This document shows, in pieces, positions 51,801 through 63,200 of a stretch of DNA of 64,000 bases. This DNA comes from Micropterix aruncella (taxonomy: Eukaryota; Arthropoda; Insecta; Lepidoptera; Micropterigidae). The stretch covers positions 26,719,918 to 26,783,917 of the forward strand of contig OX155952.1 of NCBI GenBank assembly GCA_944548615.1, given 5' to 3'. A program made the position numbers and the translations under genes. How positions within the stretch are numbered: the first letter of the stretch is position 1; every line of letters starts with the position of its first letter. The notes beneath the pieces were generated by a model, which did no database searches, had not been told where the DNA came from, and saw only the letters and a program-made list of their open reading frames with translations.

Positions 51801-52570
51801 ATATAAGTAGCAAAGTTATTTACGACGTACTATTTTAAGGACATAAGTGTCTTCTTTCCCTTATGTCCAACATGGCCGCTCTGCTGAAGAATGGCGATAC
51901 ATCTGAACCACTTAATATATTTTGGATTGGACTGAGAGACGAACACACATCAGCAGCTGAAGAAACAATTCTGGTTTTACACTTTTGTATCAAAATAATG
52001 TCTATGTATCAGAATAATAAATATTTTTATTTTGCTCACTGTGCAGGTTAACACATTTAAGTATTGCTTCTATATCCACATTTTGACTGACAAACGTACA
52101 AGTTTTCTGACACTGAACGTTTGAAAACGCTTTCCCTGCATGGTTTCTTTTGTCGAATCAATTTGGGATTTAGAAACAAGTTTTTCAAATATACCACTAT
52201 GCAAGATTATGTCTATTCGTCTTTTTACATGGTGTTTTTACCTAAAATGTGAACATCGCATGCGATAAATGTAATTGAATGACATAGAATAGCGTTTGAC
52301 GTAGATGATATATCGCATGTTCGAGTACTTTCTTAGTGAATGGTCGACTCATTTATCATTACGAGTCTCCAATTCAGTAAATCGTTTCAACACTACAGTT
52401 GAAATACCGTAAGATTGCAATTTTGACACATGCACTTCATTGAAACATTCATAAGATGCCACCCGTAGTGAGAAATATCCCACCTTTCACCTAATCAACG
52501 GTAAATTTCTGCGATGTCGTAAATTGACTGTTTTAATTATTATATAGCAATAATCTAACTCAGATGTTTA
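51801..52570. other. Intergenic; nothing recognised
   Basis: AT-rich unique DNA. Confidence 0.5.
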
Positions 52571-53150
52571 GTCTCAGAACATCAGGGACACCAGCTGATG
52601 ATGTATCAACTGTGAGAGCAGACTGTTGTATTGATTGTATGGCCCATGCCTGTACTAGAGGGCTTCAGAGAATGCAAAACGCCTGCGCTAGAGAAATATA
52701 AGATAATAAGAATATGCCTAATATGGGGCCAAGGTGGCTACTGTACTTAAAATCGTATGTTCTAAAGATTGTACGGTCTGAGGAACCACGATATCTACAT
52801 TCGCTGACAGTATGGGCTAGTTCCCAGCAAGAGCACTCCACGCAAGTACAACAATATCTATAGTCGTTCTTAAACATCGAACCCCAACTTTTCGAGACAG
52901 TTGCTTATTATTTAGCGAATGCATAGAATCGTCTGGGAAAGATCTATAGCTAGTTTTAAAATATGTTGCCGGCAAGTAATTTATAACGAAATAGTAGTAG
53001 GTATTTAATATTATCTGTGGTATTGTTTTTGTTTTTATATTTATTTTAATTTTATGTTGTATAAAATCTTATTTATTTACTTTTTGAGAAAACATACAGC
53101 GTTACTAAACAATTTTACATGCAATCGTAACAATAAATGTAAGGCCATTT
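52571..53150 (+). pseudogene. Worn LINE RT C-terminus and 3' region
   Basis: The + strand reads GLQRMQNACAREI, then after stops EEPRYLHSLTVWASSQQEHS and FLNIEPQLFETVAYYLANA. LQR.QN.C.R..., followed by an aligned ...FFE..F...A..LWN-like stretch, marks an old CR1/Jockey-type RT. There are several stops, so it is inactive. The boundary on the right is uncertain. Confidence 0.55.
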
Positions 53151-53264
53151 ATTTGTTTTCAAGGTTTTACAATAACTGTTAAGCAATTTTAATTGAATTT
53201 AATTAATTTAACTAATAAACGTGGAGGATTGGGAGGAGTAGGAATAGAAGATAAATGGTTTGCA

Positions 53265-53400
53265 TTTTATGCATACATACATACATACATATACATATAC
53301 ACGTTCTTAAATACATATATGCATACACATTTTTAAATACATATAAATACACACATACATATAAATATCAATAAAATACATACATAAATAAATAATTACA
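53265..53400. repeat. Imperfect (CATA)n-rich tract
   Basis: CATACATACATACATACATA at the start degenerates into ATACATATAAATACACAC-type sequence. Confidence 0.9.
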
Positions 53401-54370
53401 CGTCAAAAAAACGTGTCTTCAAAAAAATATATTAATTAAATTTATCTATATGTGCATTTTATATGGCTCCATATAATTCGAATGATATATAATATAAATA
53501 AATTAATGTCTATATGATGGAACTCAGTATCACATAAGGTCATAAGACGATACATAAGGGTCAATACGTTATTTATTTTATAGTATTATAGTAATATAGT
53601 AGAATATAATAATATTGATAGTATTACTGTATTATTTATAATTATAGTACATCCTTATATTAATTATTACTTATCCTAATAATTACAAACTGTGTATATA
53701 AGAATATTTGTCAGTTAACTAACTAAGTATTGAACCATGTATTGTACTTTTTGGACGATCTTCAGGTGTGTACTAAAAACATGGTCCTTTGATCTGAGTA
53801 CACATTTTTTTGAAGCGTTTGTCGTTTGATTACGTACCTATCACTTGTTTAAACCTAACTATTGTAAACGTCATTTATTTTTTAATATTTTGTATCGGAG
53901 TCTACTCCTTAAAAATCGATTTCATTTAAAGCAAATGAGAATTTGATGGATAGTAAAATCGAACATTTTACGTAACGTTAACGTTACGTTACGTTACGTT
54001 GACATTGTAAACGGGGCGTTAACAAAAAACATTACGTTTAATGTCAGTAAAGTTCAAATATTGAAAATGGTGCAACAATACCCAACGGTGCAACAATACC
54101 CAACAATACCCAACCCAACTTCGATGAAATTTGCCAGCTTCCGAGCCAACCCATACTGACCAAACATTTGTTGAATGTTGAAATGAGACAGACATCAAAT
54201 CAGCCGATTGCAATTTGAGAGAATCACACTCCAGTCGCGCGTCGGAATTGACACGCACATTTTTTGTCTTTTTTTACTGCAAATATATAAATAAAGTTCA
54301 TCCTATCCCGATTTTTCTTACTTTAGATTGCTCCAATTTCTTACGATTTTTTTTTTGGAATTATAAGTTA
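53401..54370. other. Intergenic, with short pentamer and decamer tandems
   Basis: (ACGTT)n occurs at about 53969-54000 and CAACAATACCCAAC units at 54073-54117. No gene is recognised. The pentamer is not the insect telomere motif TTAGG. Confidence 0.55.
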
Positions 54371-54375
54371 TCAGC

Positions 54376-54397
54376 ACCAAACCGTTTTGGCGCTGCT
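54376..54397. repeat. Short inverted repeat, recurring 500 bp downstream
   Basis: AGCACCAAACCGTTTTGGCG recurs near 54890 as AGCACCAAACCGTTTTGGTG. In the second copy GCACCAAA and TTTGGTGC pair perfectly around a 4-base loop. Confidence 0.7.
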
Positions 54398-54409
54398 TAT
54401 TTACATTAA

Positions 54410-54740
54410 TGAATGAATCGAAGAGCGCATATCGTTCTACTATAAGCGTAATTTATTCGCGAGATGATTTCCGGTAGCGCGTTCGTGTCAATTTCTTCGG
54501 AAGCCGCGCGCATCTGGCCTCGGAAAAATGCAGCGTTGCGCAAGTCGAATTGCGAACGACCGAGAGCCGAAAAGTCGACTCGGAGTGCGTGATGCTTCAA
54601 TGACAGTCAAGTGCCCAGCGCGCCGTTGCTACGACGACGACGACATTGTCCTCAACTCAGTCCGATTATGTAACGTCGGCGTTTAAAAACCTTGTGTTCG
54701 TTTTCACTGAACGTCAACGCTTTTAGTCTAAGAGATGACA
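54410..54740. promoter_or_regulatory. GC-rich unique island, candidate distal ken promoter or 5' exon
   Basis: A 330-bp GC-rich, non-repetitive island in AT-rich DNA, with CGACGACGACGAC and CTCAACTCAGTCC (an initiator-like TCAGT). It lies 5.3 kb before the ken coding start, whose exon has an acceptor upstream and so needs a left-hand exon. The link is inference from position and composition only. Confidence 0.25.
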
Positions 54741-54929
54741 AAGAAACAAATCAAGATATTTTATAACAAAAATACTTGACATATTTTATATTTATGGATG
54801 TCTCAGAACTATATGTGAATCGCTAGCAACAGAAAAAGAATAATTGCATTTTAAAATTTTGCACTAGATTAGGGTATCAGCACCAAACCGTTTTGGTGCA
54901 GCTTGATTATATTAATGTATGAAACATAT

Positions 54930-54971
54930 ACTATATCTTATACGCCGGTATACCGGCGTATCAGATATAGT
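54930..54971. repeat. 42-bp near-perfect palindrome
   Basis: The core TACGCCGGTATACCGGCGTA (54941-54960) is a perfect dyad. The arms extend to 21 bp each with a single mismatch. Confidence 0.9.
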
Positions 54972-55254
54972 ATTGTGCGAATTAATAGAAACACGTAATT
55001 TAGCCTCAATCGTGTATTTCAAATATAATCTGATTTAAGATATTGAGAACTGTGAAGTTTAAGTAATTATTATGTTTAGAACTTTCAATTCCAATACTTT
55101 TGGAAAATTTCTACATTATAATAATATGCGACATAAAAAACTAATTTTATTGACACTCTCGCATATAAACAAATAATAGCGTATAAGGAAAGTTGTGTAC
55201 TGACGCTACTGTACAGAAAGAACGTCATTTGTGTGCTAAACTAAACAAATCCAC

Positions 55255-55541
55255 GGCCCGGGGGCATAGTGGTTAGGTCGCCTGATCTTACATTGTAAGG
55301 TCCCGGGTTCGATTCCTGGCTGGGTCACCATTTTCCGTTGGGATAAAATTAACGGAATTGCATTTCAACTCTGTGATCAAATGCAATAACAAGATACACA
55401 CTTACACACATGCTACACACACATATACCTATATAAACACTTCATAAAAGGGTTGGTTGTAAGAGATTGTCGTATGACAATAAACCCGCCCATTGTGAAA
55501 TTTCACAATAAAGAGTAGAAACAAACAAACAAACAAACAAA
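55255..55541 (+). mobile_element. tRNA-derived SINE, full-length
   Basis: The A-box region is CATAGTGGTTAGGTCG and the B-box GGTTCGATTCC is at 55306-55316. Then follow GGATAAAATTAACGGAATTG, GGTTGGTTGTAAGAGATTGT, CCGCCCATTGTGAAATTTCA and a (CAAA)n tail. AAACAAAT flanks it on both sides and may be a target-site duplication. This is the reference copy for the other SINE fragments here. Confidence 0.92.
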
Positions 55542-57260
55542 TCATCCTTAATGCTATATTTAATTGATTTACTGAAATACTTTTAAATTTAACTAAACGC
55601 CTCATTTCTAATGTAATAGCGATACGAGCATTGCAAATAGCTTTTTAAGAACAAAAAAACAAGAACAAACTCGATCGAAAATTATGCAAATCTTTAAAGT
55701 CGTTTAACTGCATTTTGTCTCTGGCATTCAGGGTAGTGTAAAAGTGTATGGGACAAAATATATTTTTGACATAAAATTACGTGACTTTTTCCTTCGCGCG
55801 GGCTGTTCAGCTATTTTGGAAGATTGGTGTTCCGACACAGCGCGAACCCGGCGTAGTGATTTTAATAATAATATAACAAAAAAAAAGAAATTTTTATAAA
55901 ACATTGCAAGTACCAATAAATACGTATTTATTTAAATTTGCTGTATAAAGCTTTGAAAAAACTAAAAAAATATACAGTACTTCTTTAATGACAACTAATA
56001 TTTTTCTCTAAAATTTACTTTTACTGTTTTTAAAACTAAATTCCACTAGGTTCCACAAATAAACAAGTATCGTTTCCGAAATTTTATTCGACACGCTACG
56101 AGAATCTTTAGGCAAAATGATTGAGAATGTTTAAAATTCTGATAATACATAATATTATTTAGGTAGCAGAAAAAAATATAAATTTTTCATTTGCACAATA
56201 TATTCACATAAAAAATCCTATATGGGCCTGACATTGTATACCCCTGAATGCATTTAATAAAGGACAGTCTATTTAGGACTATATGCCTCAGAATATATAT
56301 GTATTTTAAATGGTTTCATAAAATCCTAAGACCTTTGTTTTAGATATTAACGGTATGGCGTGTATGGTACAGAATTGGATTCTATTGTGTGAGATTCGGA
56401 AGTAAATACAGTATATAAATTTTGTCCCCTTTTAATTTACTAGTTTCCTGACATAGTATAATAAAAAGCACGCGGGGAAAGCCTGTTTCTTAATTCTTCG
56501 CCATCATTATTAATCTTAAACATTTTCTATTGTTATCTCCAGAAACTTATATGTGCTTATATTGGCAATATTATTTGTTCCTAGAGATAGTTTTATATAT
56601 AGAAACGGTCTTAGATGTGCTAAATTATTTTTGTTGAGCTATGTATTGATTGTATTAGTAACATTAGTATAATTTTTCACTAGCGACGATGAGAAGGTGA
56701 GTTTTATGAAACTGAGTCTGAGCGTTAAGTCGGTCTGATTCTTGACGTTTTCTGTTGATATAACATGAAGAAAAACATGAAAACATGTAGTCAAGTAGTC
56801 AAATAAATAGGAGTGCGCATACCGAAAACTAAAAACAGGCGATACAACTCTGTACTAAATCGGATAACCACAGGCGATCGGTTTTAGTAGTTGCGCGGAT
56901 TGCACAAAGTTTACTTTCGCGTGGCAAAGCGCGCAGTAAGGTTCGAGGCGACGGCGCTAGGTGTTGCAACTCCGTCCCGCTCCGAGTACGAATGAAAGGC
57001 TATGCTAACATTTGCAATGCGGCATTTCATGTATTTGCGGGTACTGCAGTTTCGTTATTTTTATTTTTTTTAACGGACCTCTTTTAGGTAGTTTCACTCC
57101 CTATAGTCAGAGAGGCATTGAGAGGTAGTGAAGGGTTTGCACTATATACCTCTCACCATAGTATCCTGTCCTTAAATCGATCTTAGCGATCTCAGAGTAT
57201 GCATTATTTTGCTGATGTTTTCAGGATTTCGAGTCATTACTTTCTTTGATATGCGATTGT
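55542..57260. other. Intergenic; one GC-rich island
   Basis: 56865-57000 is GC-rich and unique (GGCGATCGG, TTCGAGGCGACGGCGCTAGG) and is another candidate upstream exon or regulatory site for ken. The remainder is AT-rich and unrecognised. Confidence 0.4.
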
Positions 57261-57261
57261 T

Positions 57262-57830
57262 CGAAGACACATAGTAGATGTTAACATGCACGTACATGAT
57301 CACGACACTCGTAGCAAAGCCAACATAGCCCTCCCCAAAGTCCATTTGCCTCTGATCCAAAAGTCATTTGTGTATTTGGCCTTTAAACTCTTTAATAACC
57401 TGTCAATGAGAATACGACATTTAGAACTAAAAATATTCGAATATGGGGTTAAACACTGGCTCATCACACATGCTATTTATAAGATGACGACCTCAAGGAA
57501 ATATTATAATAACTTTAATATAATATCATATCTCTAAGAAACCTCAATTGCTCTTATGTTAAAACATACGTAATAAGCTGCATACGCATATAGTAATAAA
57601 TTGATGATATTTGATTATTTATTGGGATTATTATCGTTTTACCTATATCATGATAAGGTATTTATCTTTTATTTTGTCTGATTTTTGGTTATTTTCAGTA
57701 TTATTTTTATTGATTTGAAAAATATGGAATTATTTGTGACATTTATATTTTGAGCATTGTGTTTTAAACAATTAGGATTATGACATATCCAACTGTATTT
57801 GCATTTTTTTATTAATAAAAGACTGTTGAC
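57262..57830 (+). pseudogene. LINE 3' end: RT C-terminus and UTR
   Basis: The + strand frame 57286-57537 reads HVHDHDTRSKANIALPKVHL, then FVYLAFKLFNNLSMRIRHLE and FEYGVKHWLITHAIYKM. H.HDTRSK... with FNNL is a typical RT tail (Jockey/CR1-like). The UTR continues to about TTAATAAAAGACTGTTGACA at 57812-57831. No upstream RT is present. Confidence 0.75.
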
Positions 57831-58084
57831 AATTGACTATAGTATTGAGGCAATACCAGAGAAGTAGCAACTCAAAATTTCAGGTCTTTAGAGCTTTGAG
57901 GGCTGCTTAACTGATTGATACGATGTCGATCGTAACGAGTGCCATTACGAAGAAAGAGCTCCCACAGCGAGGTCACTGGTCGAGCTACCACATGCTTATC
58001 CTGGTCTGGTGCCCTAGCCGAAGGCGCCTTTCAGTAGTTCTGGCATACATTACCGTATCTTAATTGATCAGTTACCTCGAGCTT
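57831..58084. other. Probable continuation of LINE debris
   Basis: Minus-strand translation gives patches such as LFLRNGTRYDRHRINQL between stops. It may belong to the RT fragment on the right. Confidence 0.25.
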
Positions 58085-58390
58085 TTAAAGACCTCGTCCG
58101 TTGTAAAATATCGCCGATCATTCTATCCCTCCTTCTTCATAACCGAACCTCACCTCTTTTTCCCGATACGTTGTGCAACCCATTTATTGGCATCGTTGAA
58201 GCCCCTCAGCATGTCCAAAAGAATTTCCTGCGACTCTGCTATAACAATAATATTATCTGCAAATTTGAGTTGGTAGAGGTACATATTATCTATTTGTACT
58301 AATGCCACGTTCTTTCCACTTCAACATAGTTTCGGAGAGAAATATCCCTCTTTCTCACTTATTTTCTCGGGTCCATTATTTTGATAATAA
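58085..58390 (-). pseudogene. RT-domain fragment with degenerate catalytic box
   Basis: The minus strand reads EGYFSPKLC, one stop, then SGKNVALVQIDNMYLYQLKF followed by ADNIIVIAESQEILLDMLRG. In RTE-type RT this is GD.ISP.LF ... L.FADDIVLIAES. The catalytic FADD box is FADN here and part of the region between is deleted, so the enzyme is dead. Confidence 0.75.
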
Positions 58391-58924
58391 ATAAAATCCC
58401 TATGGAACAAGCTTGCTTATTTCAGAAGCGCAATGTCGGCCTATCACGGAGCTTCGCTAATTGAATTTATTAAAAGTATTTCTTGAAATTAACAACTACT
58501 CGTATGCTTGAAGAGTTGATGCTCTAGCGTCGGTCATCTAATAATAAATACATGACCTAAAACAAAATGGCTATCATCGCATTTTTACAAAATCTCACAC
58601 AAATTTTGGTCATAGTCAACAAGTAAGTGCTAGAAAGTAAAATTAAAATATTAATAACTAATCTCCGAATAATAATAAAACACTCGCTTTATTTGCCTGA
58701 CTCCCAATGATATCTTTTTTTTTAATCCTAAGGGGCAGGTCAGCGCGAAGTTGATTTGATTCCGATTTAGGTACACATACCAAAGCTACTTATTATAAAA
58801 ATATATTTAAATGAATAAAAAACACGCCCGCCGTTACAAAAATGAACTACTGTATTATACTTATTTTTAATGAAATGTTTGTGGGTAATTTATTTATCCA
58901 TATAGATACAAGTATATTTTTGGA
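58391..58924. other. Intergenic; nothing recognised
   Basis: AT-rich unique DNA. Confidence 0.45.
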
Positions 58925-59366
58925 ATGTACTCAATCAGACCTTTCATTTGACACTAAACACGATATATTTATATTAGTTATTGACATTTGGAGATTTGGA
59001 TATTTAAAAACTCTTTACTTTATATTTGGATAATTAACCTCCCTACCTACGAGCGTACGTGATCCGTTTGCTGTATTATCACCCGAACTCGCAAAGTATA
59101 CAAAAAAGGGTCATACATGGGTCTTGTTATTGATAAATCTATTGTTATGAGAATTGTTAAGTATTTGTATGAAAAAAAAGGATTTTTACCTACTTTTTGA
59201 ATAATAACCGGGCGGTTAAGGTACGACTCGGGAGGACATAACGATTTTAACAATACCACATTCTTCTAAATCAGTTCGAGCGTTTAGAAGTTATGGTGTA
59301 ATAAAGAAGCTGAAAACATATATAAATGAAGCACATTACACTTCTTTTTTGTTAGCCAGTCGTGTA
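58925..59366 (+). repeat. Dispersed repeat, copy 2 (pairs with 1515-1786)
   Basis: ACTAAACACGATATATTTAT and, 270 bp later, TTAACAATACCACATTCTTC to CCAGTCGTGTAAAA match 1515-1786 in order and direction. This copy carries more sequence between the blocks, so copy 1 is internally deleted or this copy has an insertion. Confidence 0.55.
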
Positions 59367-60036
59367 AAAATTGGACACACTCATATCATATGATATTCTG
59401 CATTTTGTGACCCGTTACACAAGAGCACCATCGGTCTATGATGAGTCCTATTGTGGAGAGTTTGTGTTTCAAGTCTTCGTAACCTCCAACAAGCTATGTA
59501 GCAACTATGTGATTAAACTGCAAAAGACGTATTTCAATTCGCTCTGAAACCGATACGTAAAGAAACGATATGTTAAACGTTCCAGTTTTCCCGCAGTCCC
59601 AGTGCTCTTGCCAAATGCGCAAATTTTTATTTCTGTTAGCACTGCAGCTTTTCCTGTACTTAGTTTGCAGGGGTTCGGAAAGGAGACCTAAATACTGGAC
59701 CTTTTCTCGACGAATCTAAATCTTGGCTTTTGATTACAGGACTTCCAAGTCGGCTGTAAGTTCTCCTGATATCATCACCGGTGGTGCTATTGACTACACC
59801 GGTTGATGTAATTTTTAGGCGTTAATCGGGAGGGGGGTGGGGTAGTAACCAGGGGTTCCTAGCCGCTAAGGGTAGCTTGTCTCGTAACACAACAGACGTG
59901 GGTACTTTTTCTGCCCATAAATGCGAGCCCTAGCAGACCAACTTAACTTCTCCCATGTGATTTTGCTCACTTGCTTTAATGATATAAACGGGTTTTTATC
60001 AGATCAGAAGTTAATATAGACCTTTCTCGATTTCAG
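59367..60036. other. Upstream flank of the first ken coding exon
   Basis: Probably an intron of ken, because an acceptor ends it at 60036. 59570-59850 is of mixed composition with CACCGGTGGTGCTATTGACT/ACACCGGTTG, possibly old repeat. No separate gene is recognised. Confidence 0.4.
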
Positions 60037-60043
60037 TGCTGGA

Positions 60044-60219
60044 ATGATGGGCGAAGGCCTGCTGACGCTGACGTACGGCAAGCACCACGCGTGCATCCTG
60101 GCGGAGGTGGGAGCGGCGTGGCGCGGAGAGAGGTACTCGGACGTGGTCTTCATTTGTGAAGACGGGGTACCGCTGGCCGCGCACAGAATCGTCATGGCTG
60201 CTGCAAGTCCACTCATTAG
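60044..60219 (+). CDS. ken: ken coding exon 1 (start of BTB domain)
   Basis: This exon encodes residues 1-58 plus two bases of codon 59. It carries YGKHHACILAEVGAAW and the first half of the BTB fold. The donor is ATTAG|GTATGA at 60219/60220, and the phase requires one base from exon 2 (AG|G = Arg59). The exon itself probably begins at 60037, after the pyrimidine tract ending in TTTCAG, leaving a 7-base 5' UTR piece. Confidence 0.9.
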
Positions 60220-63200
60220 GTATGAAGTTAACCTCTGGGATCAAATTGTTATATTGTTAGATCTTATCTACTGTTGGAATATAAGGAGCAAAGGTCTATT
60301 TTTCATTAATGAAAACCTTCGTCTTCTTTATGTTTCTCCGCTGCAAGATGTTGGACACCATCACGGAAATTTTTATTTTGGGCGCAACCGCGTGGAGTAG
60401 TCCTCGTGTGCTGTATATCCAGAATCTTCTATCAAGCTTACATATTATTATATTTTGCAAAATTTACCCATGCATATTTGTACTTCTTTTCCTTAGTAAA
60501 ATCTATAGAGTAGGTATCTCGTCTCATAAATCAACCATCTTTAATTTAATTTACTCAACGCAATTTTTCCATTATACCGGCGGCAGCGTTTACCGCGTTC
60601 TTGCATTGTATTAGTGGTTGTAGTGTTCTTTTCATTAGTCATAATATGATTATACTATTACAGTTTTCTTGTCTTTATGGAATCAAGCCATTTTCATTTT
60701 CTTTCTTATTTCATCCAGTATACGAGGGGAAACCATTATGCTCTAAGCCTAACGTAGTCGTAAGTCATAAACGTCTAATATTACATACTCATTTTTCGAC
60801 ATAGCTTCCCTGGACTGTAATGTACTTAGTACTTCGATTGGTGCGGCATCGGATTCCATCGGAGGAGAAAGTTTTTCGGTGGCAGGTCTCATGAATAGGG
60901 TGGGTGGGGACTTAACCTGTTTTAACGACCGAAGAAACATTTGCGTGGTTCGCATTACGACGACGATGATGAAGTCAAGGATGCCGTTTAGGCGTGGTTT
61001 GAAGGGTGTGGGAAATCGTTCTTCTCTGATGACGTTATGAAAACGTTATGACCTACAAGTACGTTAGGCTTAAAACATTATGCATTATTTATTATGCCTT
61101 TAACCGCGCGAGGATATTCACATTCGGCGTGGCACATATGGTCACGTTGCAAAGGCTTGTAGCTTGTTCACCATTGTTTGAGTTTGTTACATACTTGTAT
61201 CAGTAGCACCATGTTATATCGAACTTCAACATATAAAAGATCTCCAGTGCTAATCTGCGTGCTCTGCTCAGGTTTATCAAACGAAATATGACAGAAATGA
61301 AAAGGCGAACAGCAATACATGAAATCTAACAAGAACTGACGAACAGTTGCCATCCGCTTTCATTTATCTATATAAAAGCAGATGGTGACTGTAAAGCGTG
61401 AAGCGGATGGCACAATGTGTACATCTGCACCGATTTCGATATAGTCACGAAATTTTCGAGTTCTCTAAGTTCTCTAAGTTCTTCGAAGTTCTCTAAGTTT
61501 TCGAGAAATTAGATATATTTAAACGACATGATGTCATGTGAGTGAATATACCTCTTAAATCGATTTTTCCTATCGACCTATTTGGGAATACCTTAGCATT
61601 GGGGCAGTTTATAAGCTGAAAAGAAGATGTTGCTAAAAAAAGGAAAATAAACTTATGGCTAATCCAGTAATTTAAAATAATTATGTTGTCGTAACGTACA
61701 TGATATTCAAGATTTAGGAATAATTTAGTTTCCGTATATCGCAGCATTTCTTCCAGTCTCTATAAAATGCTAACATTGCAATATTACGATTTCAGGAAAA
61801 TTCTTGATGAAACACCCCTTCAAGAAAGTCCAGTCACCATTCACATGTCTGGAATTCAAAGTAAACTAATGCGCCACTTATTAGATTTTTTATACAGTGG
61901 ACAAGCTTATATTGAGGTGAGTATGATTCATATTTCTTTAGGTATTTTCATAGCTCAAATCGTTTTTACCAATATATATTTTTTATTTTTCAGTCTGGGG
62001 AAATCGAAGATATGCGAGAGCTATTCGAACTACTGGATATAAAATCGGACGTATGGAAATCGACAAAAGACAGGCATTACTCCCGATCATCGGACAGGTG
62101 CAGAACGATATCCAAAACGGACATAAACAGCAACGAAAGCAGTAAAAGCCATGACACGCCGTCGGCGTCTTCGCATTCCGAGAGCGAAAGGGTGACGCCT
62201 TCGGCCAGTTCGAGCAAAGGAAAGGAATATCTAAAAGTGAAATCGGAAACGGACTCGGTGAATATCAAAAGAGAGGTGATATTTAACGATAGCAGTAATG
62301 ACGAAAAGGAAGAAGGTGCATGCGAAGAGGACGGCGACGAGGAGCGAATAGGCGAATGTGGTCGAATATCGGGCAGACGAAGAAGCTCCCTCAATCCCGT
62401 CAATTTATCGTTAGCTAGAAGTTCCGAAAATTTAACCAGCGAACAGGAGGATTTTCGAGACGCGGACGTAGAATCGTTACCCGATATTAAGGTACTTATA
62501 CTTCTATCCTACTCTCGTGCGAGAAGACGAGGGAAATATGGCTCTCGGTCTTGTCTGTTTTTGAAGAAGTGTCGCGTAACGAATGAGTCACATTTGTTTT
62601 TTTTTCAGCACTCAATATCGAGACGAAGATCGACATCGTCGAGTCGGGAGGAGCATCCGGCCGAAGAGATCTACCGACGGCAGCTGGCCGACAAGTTGGC
62701 GACCAGAGCGCACGAGCACGCGGCGTCGAGGGCGAAGAGAAAATCTCACTATATAGAACCGCTCGATCTCGAAAATAGGGGGCTCAAGCAAGAGGAGTAC
62801 GGCCACCTGAAACCGCCCGATCAGGACCTGATGTCGCTCGTGAGAACATCCCCCGAGAACTACGTGGTGACGCCGCACCGCAAGCGGCGGCCGGGGTTCC
62901 ACAACTCGCCGACGCAGAACCCCCCTTTCGTGCCGTTCTCGCCGGCGTACATCGAGGAGATGGCGCACCTGACGTACCGGAAGTCGCTGCTGAGCGCGGG
63001 TGCGCCGCGGCTGCTGAACCCGCACCCGCTGAGCGCGTCGGCGCCGCCGTTCCTGGCGAAGCGCGCGGGCAGCCCGGCGCGCGGCGCGGAGCGCGACGGC
63101 GAGGCGTCGCAGGCGGCGGAGGAGGCGCCCGCGGCGGCCGCGCGCTACCGGCCGCCCAGCGCCGGCTCGTGGGGCGCGTGGTCGCTGTGCCAGGCGCAGG

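Noticed and set aside
53969..54000. Telomere-like repeat
   Set aside because: The motif is ACGTT, not TTAGG, and is only a few units long.
55255..55330. True tRNA gene
   Set aside because: A and B boxes are present, but the sequence continues into a SINE body with a CAAA tail, and no cloverleaf acceptor stem is evident.
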